A stretch of DNA of 64,000 bases. Source: Anaerolineales bacterium. GTDB lineage: Bacteria > Chloroflexota > Anaerolineae > Anaerolineales > Villigracilaceae. The notes under the pieces were generated by a model, which saw only the letters and a list, made by a program, of their open reading frames with translations, had not been told where the DNA came from and did no database searches. Of this stretch, positions 10,005-19,503 are shown one piece after another (within the stretch, counting starts at the first letter, position 1; each line of letters starts with the position of its first letter). The DNA lies in the NCBI GenBank assembly GCA_020060625.1, contig JAGUZU010000057.1:1-64000 (forward strand), written 5' to 3'. A program made the translations under genes and the position numbers.

Positions 10005-10964
10005 ATGAACACAACCGCGCAACTCCTCCAGATCGAAAATCTCGTCCTTCACTTTCGCACGGAAAAAGGAAGCGTGCAAGCGGTGGACGATGTCAATTTT
10101 GAGCTTGATTTCAATCGCGCCGTCGTCATTCTCGGCGAATCGGGCTGCGGGAAGACTTCGCTCTCGAAGGCGTTACTGCGCCTCCTGCCCCGCAATGTGG
10201 ATAGATATTCCGGTAAAGTTTTCCTGCAAGGCATGGATGTCATGTCTCTGGAGGATGAGGAATTCCGGCAGAATATCCGCTGGGTGGAGATGTCCCTTGT
10301 GCCGCAAGCCGCAATGAATGCCTTGAACCCTGTTCTCAAGGTCGGTGACCAGGTTGCCGAGCCAGTCATGATCCATTTGGGTTTAAGCAAGACCGAATCT
10401 CTGGGGCTGGTCTACAAGATGTTCCAGCATGTGGGCGTCCCCGCGGATTTCGTGCATCGCTATCCGTTCGAACTGAGCGGCGGAATGCGTCAGCGTGTGG
10501 CGTTGGCAATGGCTCTGGTCACATCGCCCAGCCTCATCGTCCTGGATGAGCCGACCTCCGCGCTGGACCTGCTCACGCAGGCGAACATCATGAACGTCCT
10601 CAAGCGCATCAAACATGAACTTGGCACGTCGTTCATTCTGATCACGCACGACATTGCCACGTCCAGCGAACTTGCGGATGAGGTTGCCATCATGTATGCG
10701 GGTCAGATCGTGGAAACGGGCGATGCAAGCGACTTCTTCCCCGCGCCTTTGCATCCGTACTCACAGATGCTCATGGCGAGCGTCCCGCGCCTGCGCAGCG
10801 ACTCCGACCCGATTTTTATTACGGGGCAGCCGCCGAGTTTGATGAACCCGCCCGCCGGCTGCCGGTTCGCGGCGCGCTGTCCGTACCGCTTCGAGAAATG
10901 CGCCGAGGAACCGCCCGTTTTCCAAAAAGGGAAACGCAAGGTCAAATGCTGGCTGCATCAATAA
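10005..10964 (+). CDS. Oligopeptide ABC transporter ATP-binding protein (DppD-like)
   Basis: Walker A GESGCGKTS, signature LSGGMRQR, Walker B LIVLDEPTSAL, C-terminal RCPYRFEKC oligopeptide-type motif. Confidence 0.93.
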   Translation: MNTTAQLLQIENLVLHFRTEKGSVQAVDDVNFELDFNRAVVILGESGCGKTSLSKALLRLLPRNVDRYSGKVFLQGMDVMSLEDEEFRQNIRWVEMSLVPQAAMNALNPVLKVGDQVAEPVMIHLGLSKTESLGLVYKMFQHVGVPADFVHRYPFELSGGMRQRVALAMALVTSPSLIVLDEPTSALDLLTQANIMNVLKRIKHELGTSFILITHDIATSSELADEVAIMYAGQIVETGDASDFFPAPLHPYSQMLMASVPRLRSDSDPIFITGQPPSLMNPPAGCRFAARCPYRFEKCAEEPPVFQKGKRKVKCWLHQ

Positions 10965-10976
10965 AGGATTCTCATC

Positions 10977-11561
10977 ATGCCGTCCCATGCGCTTTATGAC
11001 GTTCTTTACATCTTCAAAGATATTCACAAAGTAGTCCTTGAATTTGCCGGGGAGCTGGACGAAGACCAAATGGTTTGGAGACCGAGAGGATACAGCACAT
11101 CCATTGGTTTTCATCTCTGGCATCTTGCGCGCGAATCGGATTTCCTTAAAGCCATCATTTTGGAACGCGCGCCGCAGCTTGGACCGGATTTCGGCGAGCC
11201 AAAAGAGATTTGGGAGAATGAGTCGCTTGCCGGAAAGTGGGGTTTCCCCACGGAATTGAATGCGACTGTCGGCACCGGGCTGACGGACGAAGTCGTTGCC
11301 ACGCTTCCCATCCCGCCGAAGGATGAACTGCTGGATTATCTGCGGCGTTCGTACGAAGCGGTGGAGGAATTCGTGGAACTGCTGGATGAACGCTACTCCA
11401 CCTTCGATGGAGTGGATGAGGAAATGAAGAAGAAACTTCAGAACATCCGCCTGAACCTGCTTGTTTTTCTTTCGCACGACTGCCGCCACCTCGGCATGAT
11501 GGAATGTTTGAAAGGCTTGCAAACCGGTTTCGGTTCTGCAACCGAAAAACGGAAAGGATAA
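10977..11561 (+). CDS. DinB-like four-helix protein
   Basis: GFHLWHLARESDF and LVFLSHDCRHLGMMECLKGL resemble DinB metal-binding His pattern. Confidence 0.65.
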   Translation: MPSHALYDVLYIFKDIHKVVLEFAGELDEDQMVWRPRGYSTSIGFHLWHLARESDFLKAIILERAPQLGPDFGEPKEIWENESLAGKWGFPTELNATVGTGLTDEVVATLPIPPKDELLDYLRRSYEAVEEFVELLDERYSTFDGVDEEMKKKLQNIRLNLLVFLSHDCRHLGMMECLKGLQTGFGSATEKRKG

Positions 11562-11602
11562 TCTCAGGTCGCGTTTGCAGCGTGACAGGATGAGAGCGAG
11601 CC

Positions 11603-12637
11603 ATGATGACTGAATTAAAAGAGGTAAAAGAAATGTCGTTCAAAGTACGGCAACCGGCGGAAACATTATTGTCCATTCGAGACCTGCGTGTGTGGTATGA
11701 ACTTCGCCGCTTTGGTTTCGGTCACGCGGGCTATGTCAAGGCGGTGGACGGCGTCAGCTTTGACCTGGATGAAGGGGAAACGGTGGCAGTTGTCGGCGAG
11801 AGCGGATGCGGAAAATCCAGCCTTATGAAGACCATCCTCGCGTTGAACGTTCCCACCAGCGGCGGGCTGGTCTTTGAAGGAAAAAATCTTGCCGACCTGA
11901 AAGGGAACGATCTGCGCGATTATCGTTTCGGGATCGGCTACGTTCAGCAGGACCCGTATGGCGCGCTCCCGCCGTTCATGACCGTTCGGCAAATTTTGGA
12001 AGAGCCGCTCATCATCAGCGGCGTGAAGGATAAGATCGAACGGCTCGAACGCATTCATAAAACGATGAGCGAAGTGAAGCTTCATCCAGTGGATGATTTT
12101 TTGCAGAAGTTCCCGCACATGCTCAGCGGCGGACAGCAGCAGCGCGTGGTGATTGCGCGCGCGATGATCCTCGACCCGAAGATGATCGTGGCGGATGAAC
12201 CCGTGTCCATGCTGGATGCGTCGGTGCGTGTGGAGATTTTGAAACTGCTTCGCGCCTTGCAGGAGAAACACCGCCTTTCGGTCATTTATATTACGCACGA
12301 CCTTTCGACGGTGAAATATTTTTCCGCGCGAATTTTTGTGATGTATGCGGGCAGTCTTGTCGAAAAAGCCGAAACCCGCCGCCTGCTCGATAACCCGCTG
12401 CATCCATACACGAGCGCCCTGCTTGCCGCCACCTCCGATCCCGATGCGCGCAATGCGGATACTTTCAAGGAGGTTCCGCCCGGCGAGCCGCCCAGCCTGG
12501 TCAACCCGCCGAAGGGCTGTCGTTTTCATCCGCGCTGCGCCAAAGCGATTACAGGTTTATGCGATGAAAAAGAACCCATTGACTTTGAACCCGAACCGGG
12601 ACATTTCGCCGCCTGCTGGTTGTATCAACCGGAATGA
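11603..12637 (+). CDS. Oligopeptide ABC transporter ATP-binding protein (DppF-like)
   Basis: GESGCGKSS, LSGGQQQRV, MIVADEPVSMLDAS, GCRFHPRCAKA; start may be MSFKV at 11633. Confidence 0.92.
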   Translation: MMTELKEVKEMSFKVRQPAETLLSIRDLRVWYELRRFGFGHAGYVKAVDGVSFDLDEGETVAVVGESGCGKSSLMKTILALNVPTSGGLVFEGKNLADLKGNDLRDYRFGIGYVQQDPYGALPPFMTVRQILEEPLIISGVKDKIERLERIHKTMSEVKLHPVDDFLQKFPHMLSGGQQQRVVIARAMILDPKMIVADEPVSMLDASVRVEILKLLRALQEKHRLSVIYITHDLSTVKYFSARIFVMYAGSLVEKAETRRLLDNPLHPYTSALLAATSDPDARNADTFKEVPPGEPPSLVNPPKGCRFHPRCAKAITGLCDEKEPIDFEPEPGHFAACWLYQPE

Positions 12638-12822
12638 GATCGCCGCGCCTCCTTCTTACTTTCGGCTTGTTCCTGATGCTGTTGGGCTTTCTCCTCCCGA
12701 CGCTGATGGTCATGCGCATCCTGCCGCTTGGATTTTTTCTCAGTTTTCTGTCGTGGGCATCTTCGGTTACGGGGTTGTTCCTGGGAGCGATTGCCGTTGC
12801 AATGATGACTCGCGCGCGTTAA
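12634..12822 (+). CDS. Small two-TM hypothetical membrane protein
   Basis: 62 aa, hydrophobic; ATGA overlap with upstream ATPase gene. Confidence 0.5.
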   Translation: MRSPRLLLTFGLFLMLLGFLLPTLMVMRILPLGFFLSFLSWASSVTGLFLGAIAVAMMTRAR

Positions 12823-12857
12823 AAAGTGACAGCCGCCTTGCGGGCGGCTGTCACTTT
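12823..12857. terminator. Bidirectional Rho-independent terminator between convergent operons
   Basis: Perfect 15-bp stem AAAGTGACAGCCGCC / GGCGGCTGTCACTTT, loop TTGCG. Confidence 0.85.
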
Positions 12858-12868
12858 GATTTCACTTC

Positions 12869-13897
12869 TTACATTTCGTCCAATGCCCTGAAACGGTGGA
12901 TGAAATAGATCGCCAGCCCAAAGAGGACGATGGCATTGGCTTGGTGTGTCAACGCGACCACGATGTTCACATAGGAAAGGATCGTCCACACGCCGAGCGT
13001 GATCTGCAAAGCGACCACGCCTGTGAGCCACAAGAGTCCCTTTTGAATATCGGCGGGATAATTTTGCTTTTTCACAATGTAATAGACAACCGGCACAAGG
13101 ATGATTCCCAGCCATGCCAGCCAGCGGTGGATGAAGACAATGGTCTGCGGGGTTTCAAAGAGATTGATCCATGAACTGAACAGGTTTGGCGGAACCCATT
13201 TCCCGAACATGAGGGGCCACGTATCCGAAACGTGACCTGCCTTAAGCCCCGCCGTCATGCCGCCGTAGGAGATTTGGAGGAGAAGAAGAATGGTTGACCA
13301 CAGCGCGAGTTTGGAAGGCGGAGACCATTTTGCCTTCTTCGACGAATCATGGAAACCGTACTTATGCCCCAAAGCCGTCCACAGGGCGATTGCAAAAAGC
13401 GACAGGGCGAATAGCAGGTGGATGGTGAGGCGGAAGTGGCTCACGGCGGGACGATCCACAAGTCCGCTGGCGACCATGTACCAGCCCATGAACGCCTGCC
13501 CGATGAACAGCATTCCCATCACGAAGTAGACGCCGAATTCCTTGAACGGGATGGCTTTCTTGAAGAGGAAATAAAAGACGGGAATGGCATAGAACAACCC
13601 TGCCAGCCGGGCAATGAGGCGGTGTACCCACTCGATGTAGAAGATGTATTTGTATTCCTCCAGCGTCATGCCGGTGTTGATCTTGATGTATTCGGGCGTT
13701 TGCTGGTACTTGGTGAATTCCGCCTCCCATTGATGTTGCCCGATGGGCGGGACTGCGCCGTTGATCGGATTCCACTCCACAATGGAGAGACCGGAACGGG
13801 TGAGGCGGACGAATCCGCCGAAGACGACGAGAAAGGCAACGACGAAGGTAAAAACGAACAACCATTTCATCACTGTGACATTTTGGGTTTTTGGCAT
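12869..13897 (-). CDS. ctaA: Heme A synthase, COX15/CtaA family
   Basis: FVRLTRSGLSIVEWNPINGAVPP, EFTKYQQTPEYIKINTGMTLEEYKYIFYIEWVHRLIAR. Confidence 0.92.
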   Translation of the reverse strand: MPKTQNVTVMKWLFVFTFVVAFLVVFGGFVRLTRSGLSIVEWNPINGAVPPIGQHQWEAEFTKYQQTPEYIKINTGMTLEEYKYIFYIEWVHRLIARLAGLFYAIPVFYFLFKKAIPFKEFGVYFVMGMLFIGQAFMGWYMVASGLVDRPAVSHFRLTIHLLFALSLFAIALWTALGHKYGFHDSSKKAKWSPPSKLALWSTILLLLQISYGGMTAGLKAGHVSDTWPLMFGKWVPPNLFSSWINLFETPQTIVFIHRWLAWLGIILVPVVYYIVKKQNYPADIQKGLLWLTGVVALQITLGVWTILSYVNIVVALTHQANAIVLFGLAIYFIHRFRALDEM

Positions 13898-14029
13898 ATT
13901 GTTTCTCCGTTTGGTATCGGCGGCATTATAGCATGTGGGGGGGGGCGTGAGTTGGTGGAACTTTTGTCACAGCCTGCTGGCGGCTTGATGGGGAAGGCGG
14001 GTTCGAGGTCCGGTGGGAGGCGGGGAAAA

Positions 14030-14060
14030 GAAAACGCCCATCGCGCGGATGGGCGTTTTC
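14030..14060. terminator. Rho-independent terminator for TPR gene
   Basis: Perfect 13-bp stem GAAAACGCCCATC / GATGGGCGTTTTC immediately after the minus-strand stop at 14062. Confidence 0.88.
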
Positions 14061-14061
14061 T

Positions 14062-16374
14062 CTATCCGCCGTTTCTCAATTGATCGAGCAACTGGCGATA
14101 GTCCTCCACATTGGGCGGATTCATCAGGACGATCTGGTTGATGACTTCGACCGCGTTTTGTTTGTCTCCGTTTTCGACGAGGGTTTCGCCGAGCGCGTCG
14201 AGCATGGATACGGCTTCGGTCGTCTGCCCGGCGCGATGCAGTTGCGCGGCAAGCGTGCGTTTGAGCAGGGGTTGGTCGTCATGTTCCTGGACGAGTTCCT
14301 CCAGGAATTTCAGCGCCAGTTCATTTTTGTTCTGGCTTTCCAGATGGGTGATGTAGTTTTCGAGCTCGGTCATGGCTTTATCGCTTTGCGCCATGCGCAG
14401 GTTGAGTTCGATCAGTTGTTTGCGCGCCGTATCGTCATCCGGGTTGAGGGTGCGGATCTGTTCGTACACGCGCAATGCCTGTTTCCAGTCGAGCCGCTGC
14501 ATGTCGATATCCGCCATGCGCTGGAGGATGTGGATGTTCCAGTGGCGGTCGGCGTTGCCTTGTTGCGCGAGCCGCAGGGCGGTGGTGTAGGTTTTGCGGG
14601 CTTTGTCCAGTTCGGCAAGGCGGTAATGGATGGCGGCGAGTTCGAGATATTCGTTGATGGCGTCGTCAATTTGACCGCGCGCCGCGAACTGCTCGATCAG
14701 CCTGTTCCTTGCTCCCAGGTCCATGGGCGAAATCTGGATGATTCGCCGCAGTAATTTCGTCGCCTGCGCCGCCTCGCCGCGCACGCTGTAGGCTTGCGCC
14801 ACAACGCTGAATTTGGCAATGGCATCCACGGTTCGACCTTCCTTGACCAGCAAATCGCCCATGATGGTGTGGAGCGGGAGGTAGGTTGGGGCGTGCTGCA
14901 CGGCATCGTAGGCTTCGTCCATGGCGGAGCGGAGACTGCCCATGCGCGCCAACTGGTTGATGCGATTCATGGATTCGATCACGTGGCTGGACTGCGCCTG
15001 GAGGATTACGTCGGCAAGCGGGGCTGGCATGTTGCCTTCCTGGCGGGGAATTTGATCGCGTACTTTGTGAAGTTGTTCGCGCCAGTCGGAACGCATCAAC
15101 AATCCGTCTACGTTTTCGCACACCTTGCGGAGGGCGGTTTCGTCCTTTTGGTTTTGATATGCTTCGATCAGGGGTTCGTACTGCTGGCGTATGTCTTCGG
15201 CTTCCTCGGTGGTGACCGTCGTTGAATCGGCGAGTTTCAGGGATTCGAGGTATTCGAGCGCCGCGCTGTGAAAATCGGATTTTCTGACAAGAAGCTGTCC
15301 CAGCAGGAGGCGGGTGGCAAGCGCGTAATCGTTATGCTTGACGGCGTTTTGCAGAAAACGCTGGGCGCTCTCGAAGCGTTCGCCTTTGAAGCGGAGAAGC
15401 CCAATGCTGAAATATAAAGCCGGATGTTTAAAGCCCGCCTCGAGCGCGCTTTCCATTTCCTCGGCGGCTTGCGTTTCGTTGCCCTTCGATTGGGCGTCGA
15501 TGGCTTGACCGAGATGCAGGATGATTCGGGCTTGCTCGTTCTGCTGCATCGAAATGGGGCTGGTGCCTTTCATGATGGCGCTCAGACCGCGGCGTTCTTT
15601 GGCGGCGGGGCTTTCGTCGGAGTAGTCGAAGAGGAGTTCTGCCAGCCGGGTCAGTGCTTTTTGGCGGGCTTCAGCAACCGGGTCCAGACCGGAGGCGGCT
15701 TTTTGCGGCTGCTGCAACTGCTTGACCTGTGCCATGCGAATGGGGGCTGTCCCGCCTTTTCCGCGAATCGGTTTGGGAAGCAGCTGCCCGGTCTTGAGCA
15801 GGGTCAACGCCTGTTTGACTTCGGGGCTGTCCGGTAAAAGCGATTGCGCCTTTTGAACCATTTCGTTCGTTTTATCGGCGCTGCCCGCGCGTTGCGCGAT
15901 GCTGGCGATGGCAAGATATTCCGTCACTGCCTGTTGGGCGTGACCGAGCTTTTCATGAACCTGCGCAAGGCGCGAACGGGCAATGGCATGTTCGGGGTTG
16001 ATGTTCGTCACCCGCACCCAGTTCTCGAAGGCTTTTTCCGTATCGCGTTGTTTCAGGAACAGGTCGCCCGCGCGAATGGCGGCATCGGCGGCGGTCTTCA
16101 AGTCGCCGATGCGCTCGGATAATTGCGCGACCTTTTCCATTGGCACAGGGTCGTCGGGGGAGATTTGCGCGGCGCGCGTATAGATCTGCAGCGCCTCTTC
16201 GAGACTGCCGAGTTGATACAACGCAAGCCCGAGGCTGTTCAACGCCTTGGGATGATCTGGAAATTCCTCCAACGCGCGGCGATACGCGCCAACCGCCTTT
16301 TCCCATTCCTGATCCCAGGCGGCGGAATGTCCTTCGTTCATTGCTTTTTGAAAGATGTCTTCTCGAGCGGGCAT
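14062..16374 (-). CDS. Tetratricopeptide repeat protein
   Basis: Repeated TPR patterns, e.g. AVGAYRRALEEFPDHPKALNSLGLALYQLGSLEEALQIYTRAAQISPDDP. Confidence 0.85.
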   Translation of the reverse strand: MPAREDIFQKAMNEGHSAAWDQEWEKAVGAYRRALEEFPDHPKALNSLGLALYQLGSLEEALQIYTRAAQISPDDPVPMEKVAQLSERIGDLKTAADAAIRAGDLFLKQRDTEKAFENWVRVTNINPEHAIARSRLAQVHEKLGHAQQAVTEYLAIASIAQRAGSADKTNEMVQKAQSLLPDSPEVKQALTLLKTGQLLPKPIRGKGGTAPIRMAQVKQLQQPQKAASGLDPVAEARQKALTRLAELLFDYSDESPAAKERRGLSAIMKGTSPISMQQNEQARIILHLGQAIDAQSKGNETQAAEEMESALEAGFKHPALYFSIGLLRFKGERFESAQRFLQNAVKHNDYALATRLLLGQLLVRKSDFHSAALEYLESLKLADSTTVTTEEAEDIRQQYEPLIEAYQNQKDETALRKVCENVDGLLMRSDWREQLHKVRDQIPRQEGNMPAPLADVILQAQSSHVIESMNRINQLARMGSLRSAMDEAYDAVQHAPTYLPLHTIMGDLLVKEGRTVDAIAKFSVVAQAYSVRGEAAQATKLLRRIIQISPMDLGARNRLIEQFAARGQIDDAINEYLELAAIHYRLAELDKARKTYTTALRLAQQGNADRHWNIHILQRMADIDMQRLDWKQALRVYEQIRTLNPDDDTARKQLIELNLRMAQSDKAMTELENYITHLESQNKNELALKFLEELVQEHDDQPLLKRTLAAQLHRAGQTTEAVSMLDALGETLVENGDKQNAVEVINQIVLMNPPNVEDYRQLLDQLRNGG

Positions 16375-16461
16375 GATGGATAATCTGTTTTCCGTTTCGG
16401 GATTTTTTACCGGCGTTGGAATTATAACCCTGGATGCCTGGTGAATGAACCGCGCCGCCGC

Positions 16462-19263
16462 TTACTTTAGTACCGACATTTCGCCCCAGTTCGCGCCCGC
16501 TCTTGCTTCTGTTTCGAGAGGGATGCTCATCGGGTAGGCGTTTGCCATCGTTTCCTGAACGACCTTTGCGGTCTTTTGCATTTCCTTTTCGGGACATTCC
16601 AGCACAAGTTCGTCATGCACTTGCAGGAGCATCTTCGCCTTCAATCCGGCGGATTTGAGCGCGGGCGGGATTTGGATCATCGCGATCTTCATGATGTCTG
16701 CGGCTGTGCCTTGAATGGGCGCGTTGATGGCTTCACGTTCTTCGCGGTTCTTCATCTGGACGTTGGATTTGCCCTGTAATGCCGGGAAGTATCGCCTCCG
16801 CCCGAGCAGGGTTTCCACGTAGCCGATCTCGGCGGCTTGACGGCGAATTCCGTCCAGGTATTGTTTGACGCCGGGGAATTTCCTGAAATATGCCTTGACG
16901 AAATCCTCGGCTTCGGCGAGCGTGAGTTCGGTGGTGCGCGTCAGCCCAAACGCGGACATGCCGTAGATCAACCCGAAGTTGATGGCTTTGGCATGACGGC
17001 GCATGTCTTTTGTGACTTTATCCAGTTCGATGTCGTAGATCGCGGCGGCAGTCGTCGCGTGAATGTCTTCGCCCGCGCGGAAGGCGGCGAGCATGGCTTC
17101 ATCCTGCGCCATGTGCGCGACGATGCGCAGTTCGATCTGCGAATAGTCCACGGAAAGCAGAACGTTGCCTTCATCGGCAATGAACCCATTGCGGACACGC
17201 CGTCCCGTTTCGGTGCGGATTGGGATGTTTTGCAGGTTCGGGTTATTGGAAGAGAGGCGTCCTGTCACCGCGCCGATCTGGCTGTAGGAGGTGTGTACGC
17301 GCCCCGTCACGGGGTCAATGGCGGCGGGCAGGGCGTCCACGTATGTGGATTTGAGCTTTGAAAGTTCGCGGTGTTCGAGGACGAAATCCAGCGCGGGGTG
17401 TTTACCGCGCAGGGCGTCCAGCACGTCTGCCGAGGTGGAGTAAAAGCCTGTGGCGGTTTTGCGTCCTTTGTCGGGTGGTTCGAGGCGAAGATGGTTGAAC
17501 AGGACGTCCGAAAGCTGCTGGGGTGAGTTGATATTGAACGTCTTGCCGACGTGCCCAAAGATTTCCTTTTCGATCTCTGCCAGCCGCGCCGCAAGATCTT
17601 TGGACATGTCGGCGAAGAATTTCGTATCTATCAACGCGCCTGTCATTTCCATCTCTGCCAGGACGGGCGTGAGCGGCATATCCACATCGTCCAGCAGTTT
17701 CGTGCCGTTTACGCGTTCCACTTCTTTTTGCATGATTGGCATCAGGCGCAGCGTGGTTTCGGCATCGGCGGCGGCGTAATTCGCCGCGACCTCAATGGCG
17801 ACGTCCGCCATGCTGATCTGCTTTTTGCCCTTGCCGATCAACTCTTCGATGTGGGTCATCTCTTCGCCCAGCCGTGATGATGCAAGATTCTTCAATCCCA
17901 TGTTGCGCGAGGACGGGTCCACGATAAATTCCGCCAGCATGGTGTCGAACGCGAGCGGGGAGGTGATGAGTCCGTGCCGCGCGAGAATGATGTAATCGTA
18001 TTTGGCGTTATGCGCGACCTTTCCGACCCTCGGGTCCGTCATGGATGGCGTCAACGCGGCGATGACTTTATCAATCAGCAGGTTCTTTCCTGAAGTATGC
18101 CCAACGGGGATGTAATAGCCCTGTCCTTCTTTGATCGAGAGCGAAATGCCGACCAGTTCCGCTTTCATTTCTTCGGTATCGGTGGTCTCCGTGTCGAACG
18201 AAATCACTTTTGCCTTTGCAAGCAACTTGGCGAGATCGGCTAGTTTTTCATCCGAATCCACGACGATGACCTCGATGTTGGACGGCTTGACCTCCGTCAC
18301 CACCTGCGGTTCGTTCACGAACATGGTCATTTGTCCGCTTTTGGTTCTGCCGGTCTTCGACGCGACTGCTGGCGCAGATTCGGTCACGCCGCCGCTGATG
18401 GCGGGGATTTTTGTCAGGAGGGTGCGGAATTCCATTTCCTTGAAGAAGGCTTCCAGTTTCGCCGCATCGAACGGCGCCACCTTGGCATGGTCGAGGTCGA
18501 ATTTGAATTTAAGGTTCGTCTCGATGCGCGCCAGGTCGCGGCTCATGTACGCCGTCTCTTTGCTGGACTCGAGTTTGTTCCTCCAGCGCGGCTCCACCTG
18601 GTCGAGATTGGCGTAGACGTTATCCAGCGTATCGAATTTTTCGAGCAGGGCAATCGCCGTCTTTTCGCCCACACCCTTTACGCCCGGAATATTATCGGAA
18701 GTGTCGCCGACAATGGCTTTATAATCCACCACTTGATTCGGGCGCACGCCGAGTTTTTTGATGACGTCCTTGTCTGTGATATAGGTCTGGTCGTCGCCCG
18801 CGAGATAGACCGCCGTGCGCTCGTTGACCAGTTGAAGCAGGTCTCTATCGCCTGTGATGATCTTTACTCCAAGTCCCTGTTCGGCGGCGATGCGCGAAAC
18901 GGTGCCGAGCACGTCGTCTGCTTCATAGCCTTCCATTTCAAGGCGCGGAATGTTGAACAAATCCACCATCTCGCGGATGCGCTCAAGCTGCGCGCGCAGG
19001 TCGTCGGGCATTTTTTCGCGGGTGGCTTTGTATTCGGGAAAGATGTCGTCGCGGAAGGTCTTGCCGACGTCGAAGGCAACTGCAAGGTATTCGGGCTTTT
19101 CCTGCTCCAGCACGCGGATCAATTCGCGCGCAAAGCCATAGATGCCAGCCGTTGGTTCGCCTTTTGAATTCATCCAACGCTGCGAACTTCCACCGGCGGT
19201 GAGGGCAAAATACATGCGATAGGCAAGAGCGTGTCCGTCAATCAGATAAAGAGTGGGGGGCAT
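16462..19263 (-). CDS. polA: DNA polymerase I
   Basis: 5'-3' exo (LYLIDGHALAYRMYFAL), 3'-5' exo (ISFDTETTDTEEM), pol motifs VDYSQIELRIVAHMAQDE, MLLQVHDELVLECP. Confidence 0.97.
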   Translation of the reverse strand: MPPTLYLIDGHALAYRMYFALTAGGSSQRWMNSKGEPTAGIYGFARELIRVLEQEKPEYLAVAFDVGKTFRDDIFPEYKATREKMPDDLRAQLERIREMVDLFNIPRLEMEGYEADDVLGTVSRIAAEQGLGVKIITGDRDLLQLVNERTAVYLAGDDQTYITDKDVIKKLGVRPNQVVDYKAIVGDTSDNIPGVKGVGEKTAIALLEKFDTLDNVYANLDQVEPRWRNKLESSKETAYMSRDLARIETNLKFKFDLDHAKVAPFDAAKLEAFFKEMEFRTLLTKIPAISGGVTESAPAVASKTGRTKSGQMTMFVNEPQVVTEVKPSNIEVIVVDSDEKLADLAKLLAKAKVISFDTETTDTEEMKAELVGISLSIKEGQGYYIPVGHTSGKNLLIDKVIAALTPSMTDPRVGKVAHNAKYDYIILARHGLITSPLAFDTMLAEFIVDPSSRNMGLKNLASSRLGEEMTHIEELIGKGKKQISMADVAIEVAANYAAADAETTLRLMPIMQKEVERVNGTKLLDDVDMPLTPVLAEMEMTGALIDTKFFADMSKDLAARLAEIEKEIFGHVGKTFNINSPQQLSDVLFNHLRLEPPDKGRKTATGFYSTSADVLDALRGKHPALDFVLEHRELSKLKSTYVDALPAAIDPVTGRVHTSYSQIGAVTGRLSSNNPNLQNIPIRTETGRRVRNGFIADEGNVLLSVDYSQIELRIVAHMAQDEAMLAAFRAGEDIHATTAAAIYDIELDKVTKDMRRHAKAINFGLIYGMSAFGLTRTTELTLAEAEDFVKAYFRKFPGVKQYLDGIRRQAAEIGYVETLLGRRRYFPALQGKSNVQMKNREEREAINAPIQGTAADIMKIAMIQIPPALKSAGLKAKMLLQVHDELVLECPEKEMQKTAKVVQETMANAYPMSIPLETEARAGANWGEMSVLK

Positions 19264-19301
19264 GGGGTTTGTCCGTTAATGGGTGTCCAAAAACTATGTT
19301 C

Positions 19302-19407
19302 ATGTCATTCTGAGCGACCAAAGGGAGCGAAGAATCTCTCCCTCCTGCTTGGAGTCTTCCATGCAGATCGGAGATTCTTCGCCGCTGCGCGGCTCGGAAC
19401 AACATGG
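19302..19407. repeat. MITE-like palindromic intergenic repeat (GTCATTCTGAGCGA type)
   Basis: GAAGAATCTC...GAGATTCTTC inverted repeat within a GTCATTCTGAG..AACAACATG element. Confidence 0.6.
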
Positions 19408-19503
19408 AATGCGAAGCGTCTTTGACCATTCAAACACTTTTTAGACTTCCGAAGTCTGGGCATGAAAACAAAACGCAGAGTGATTATACTCTGCGCTTTT
19501 TCC

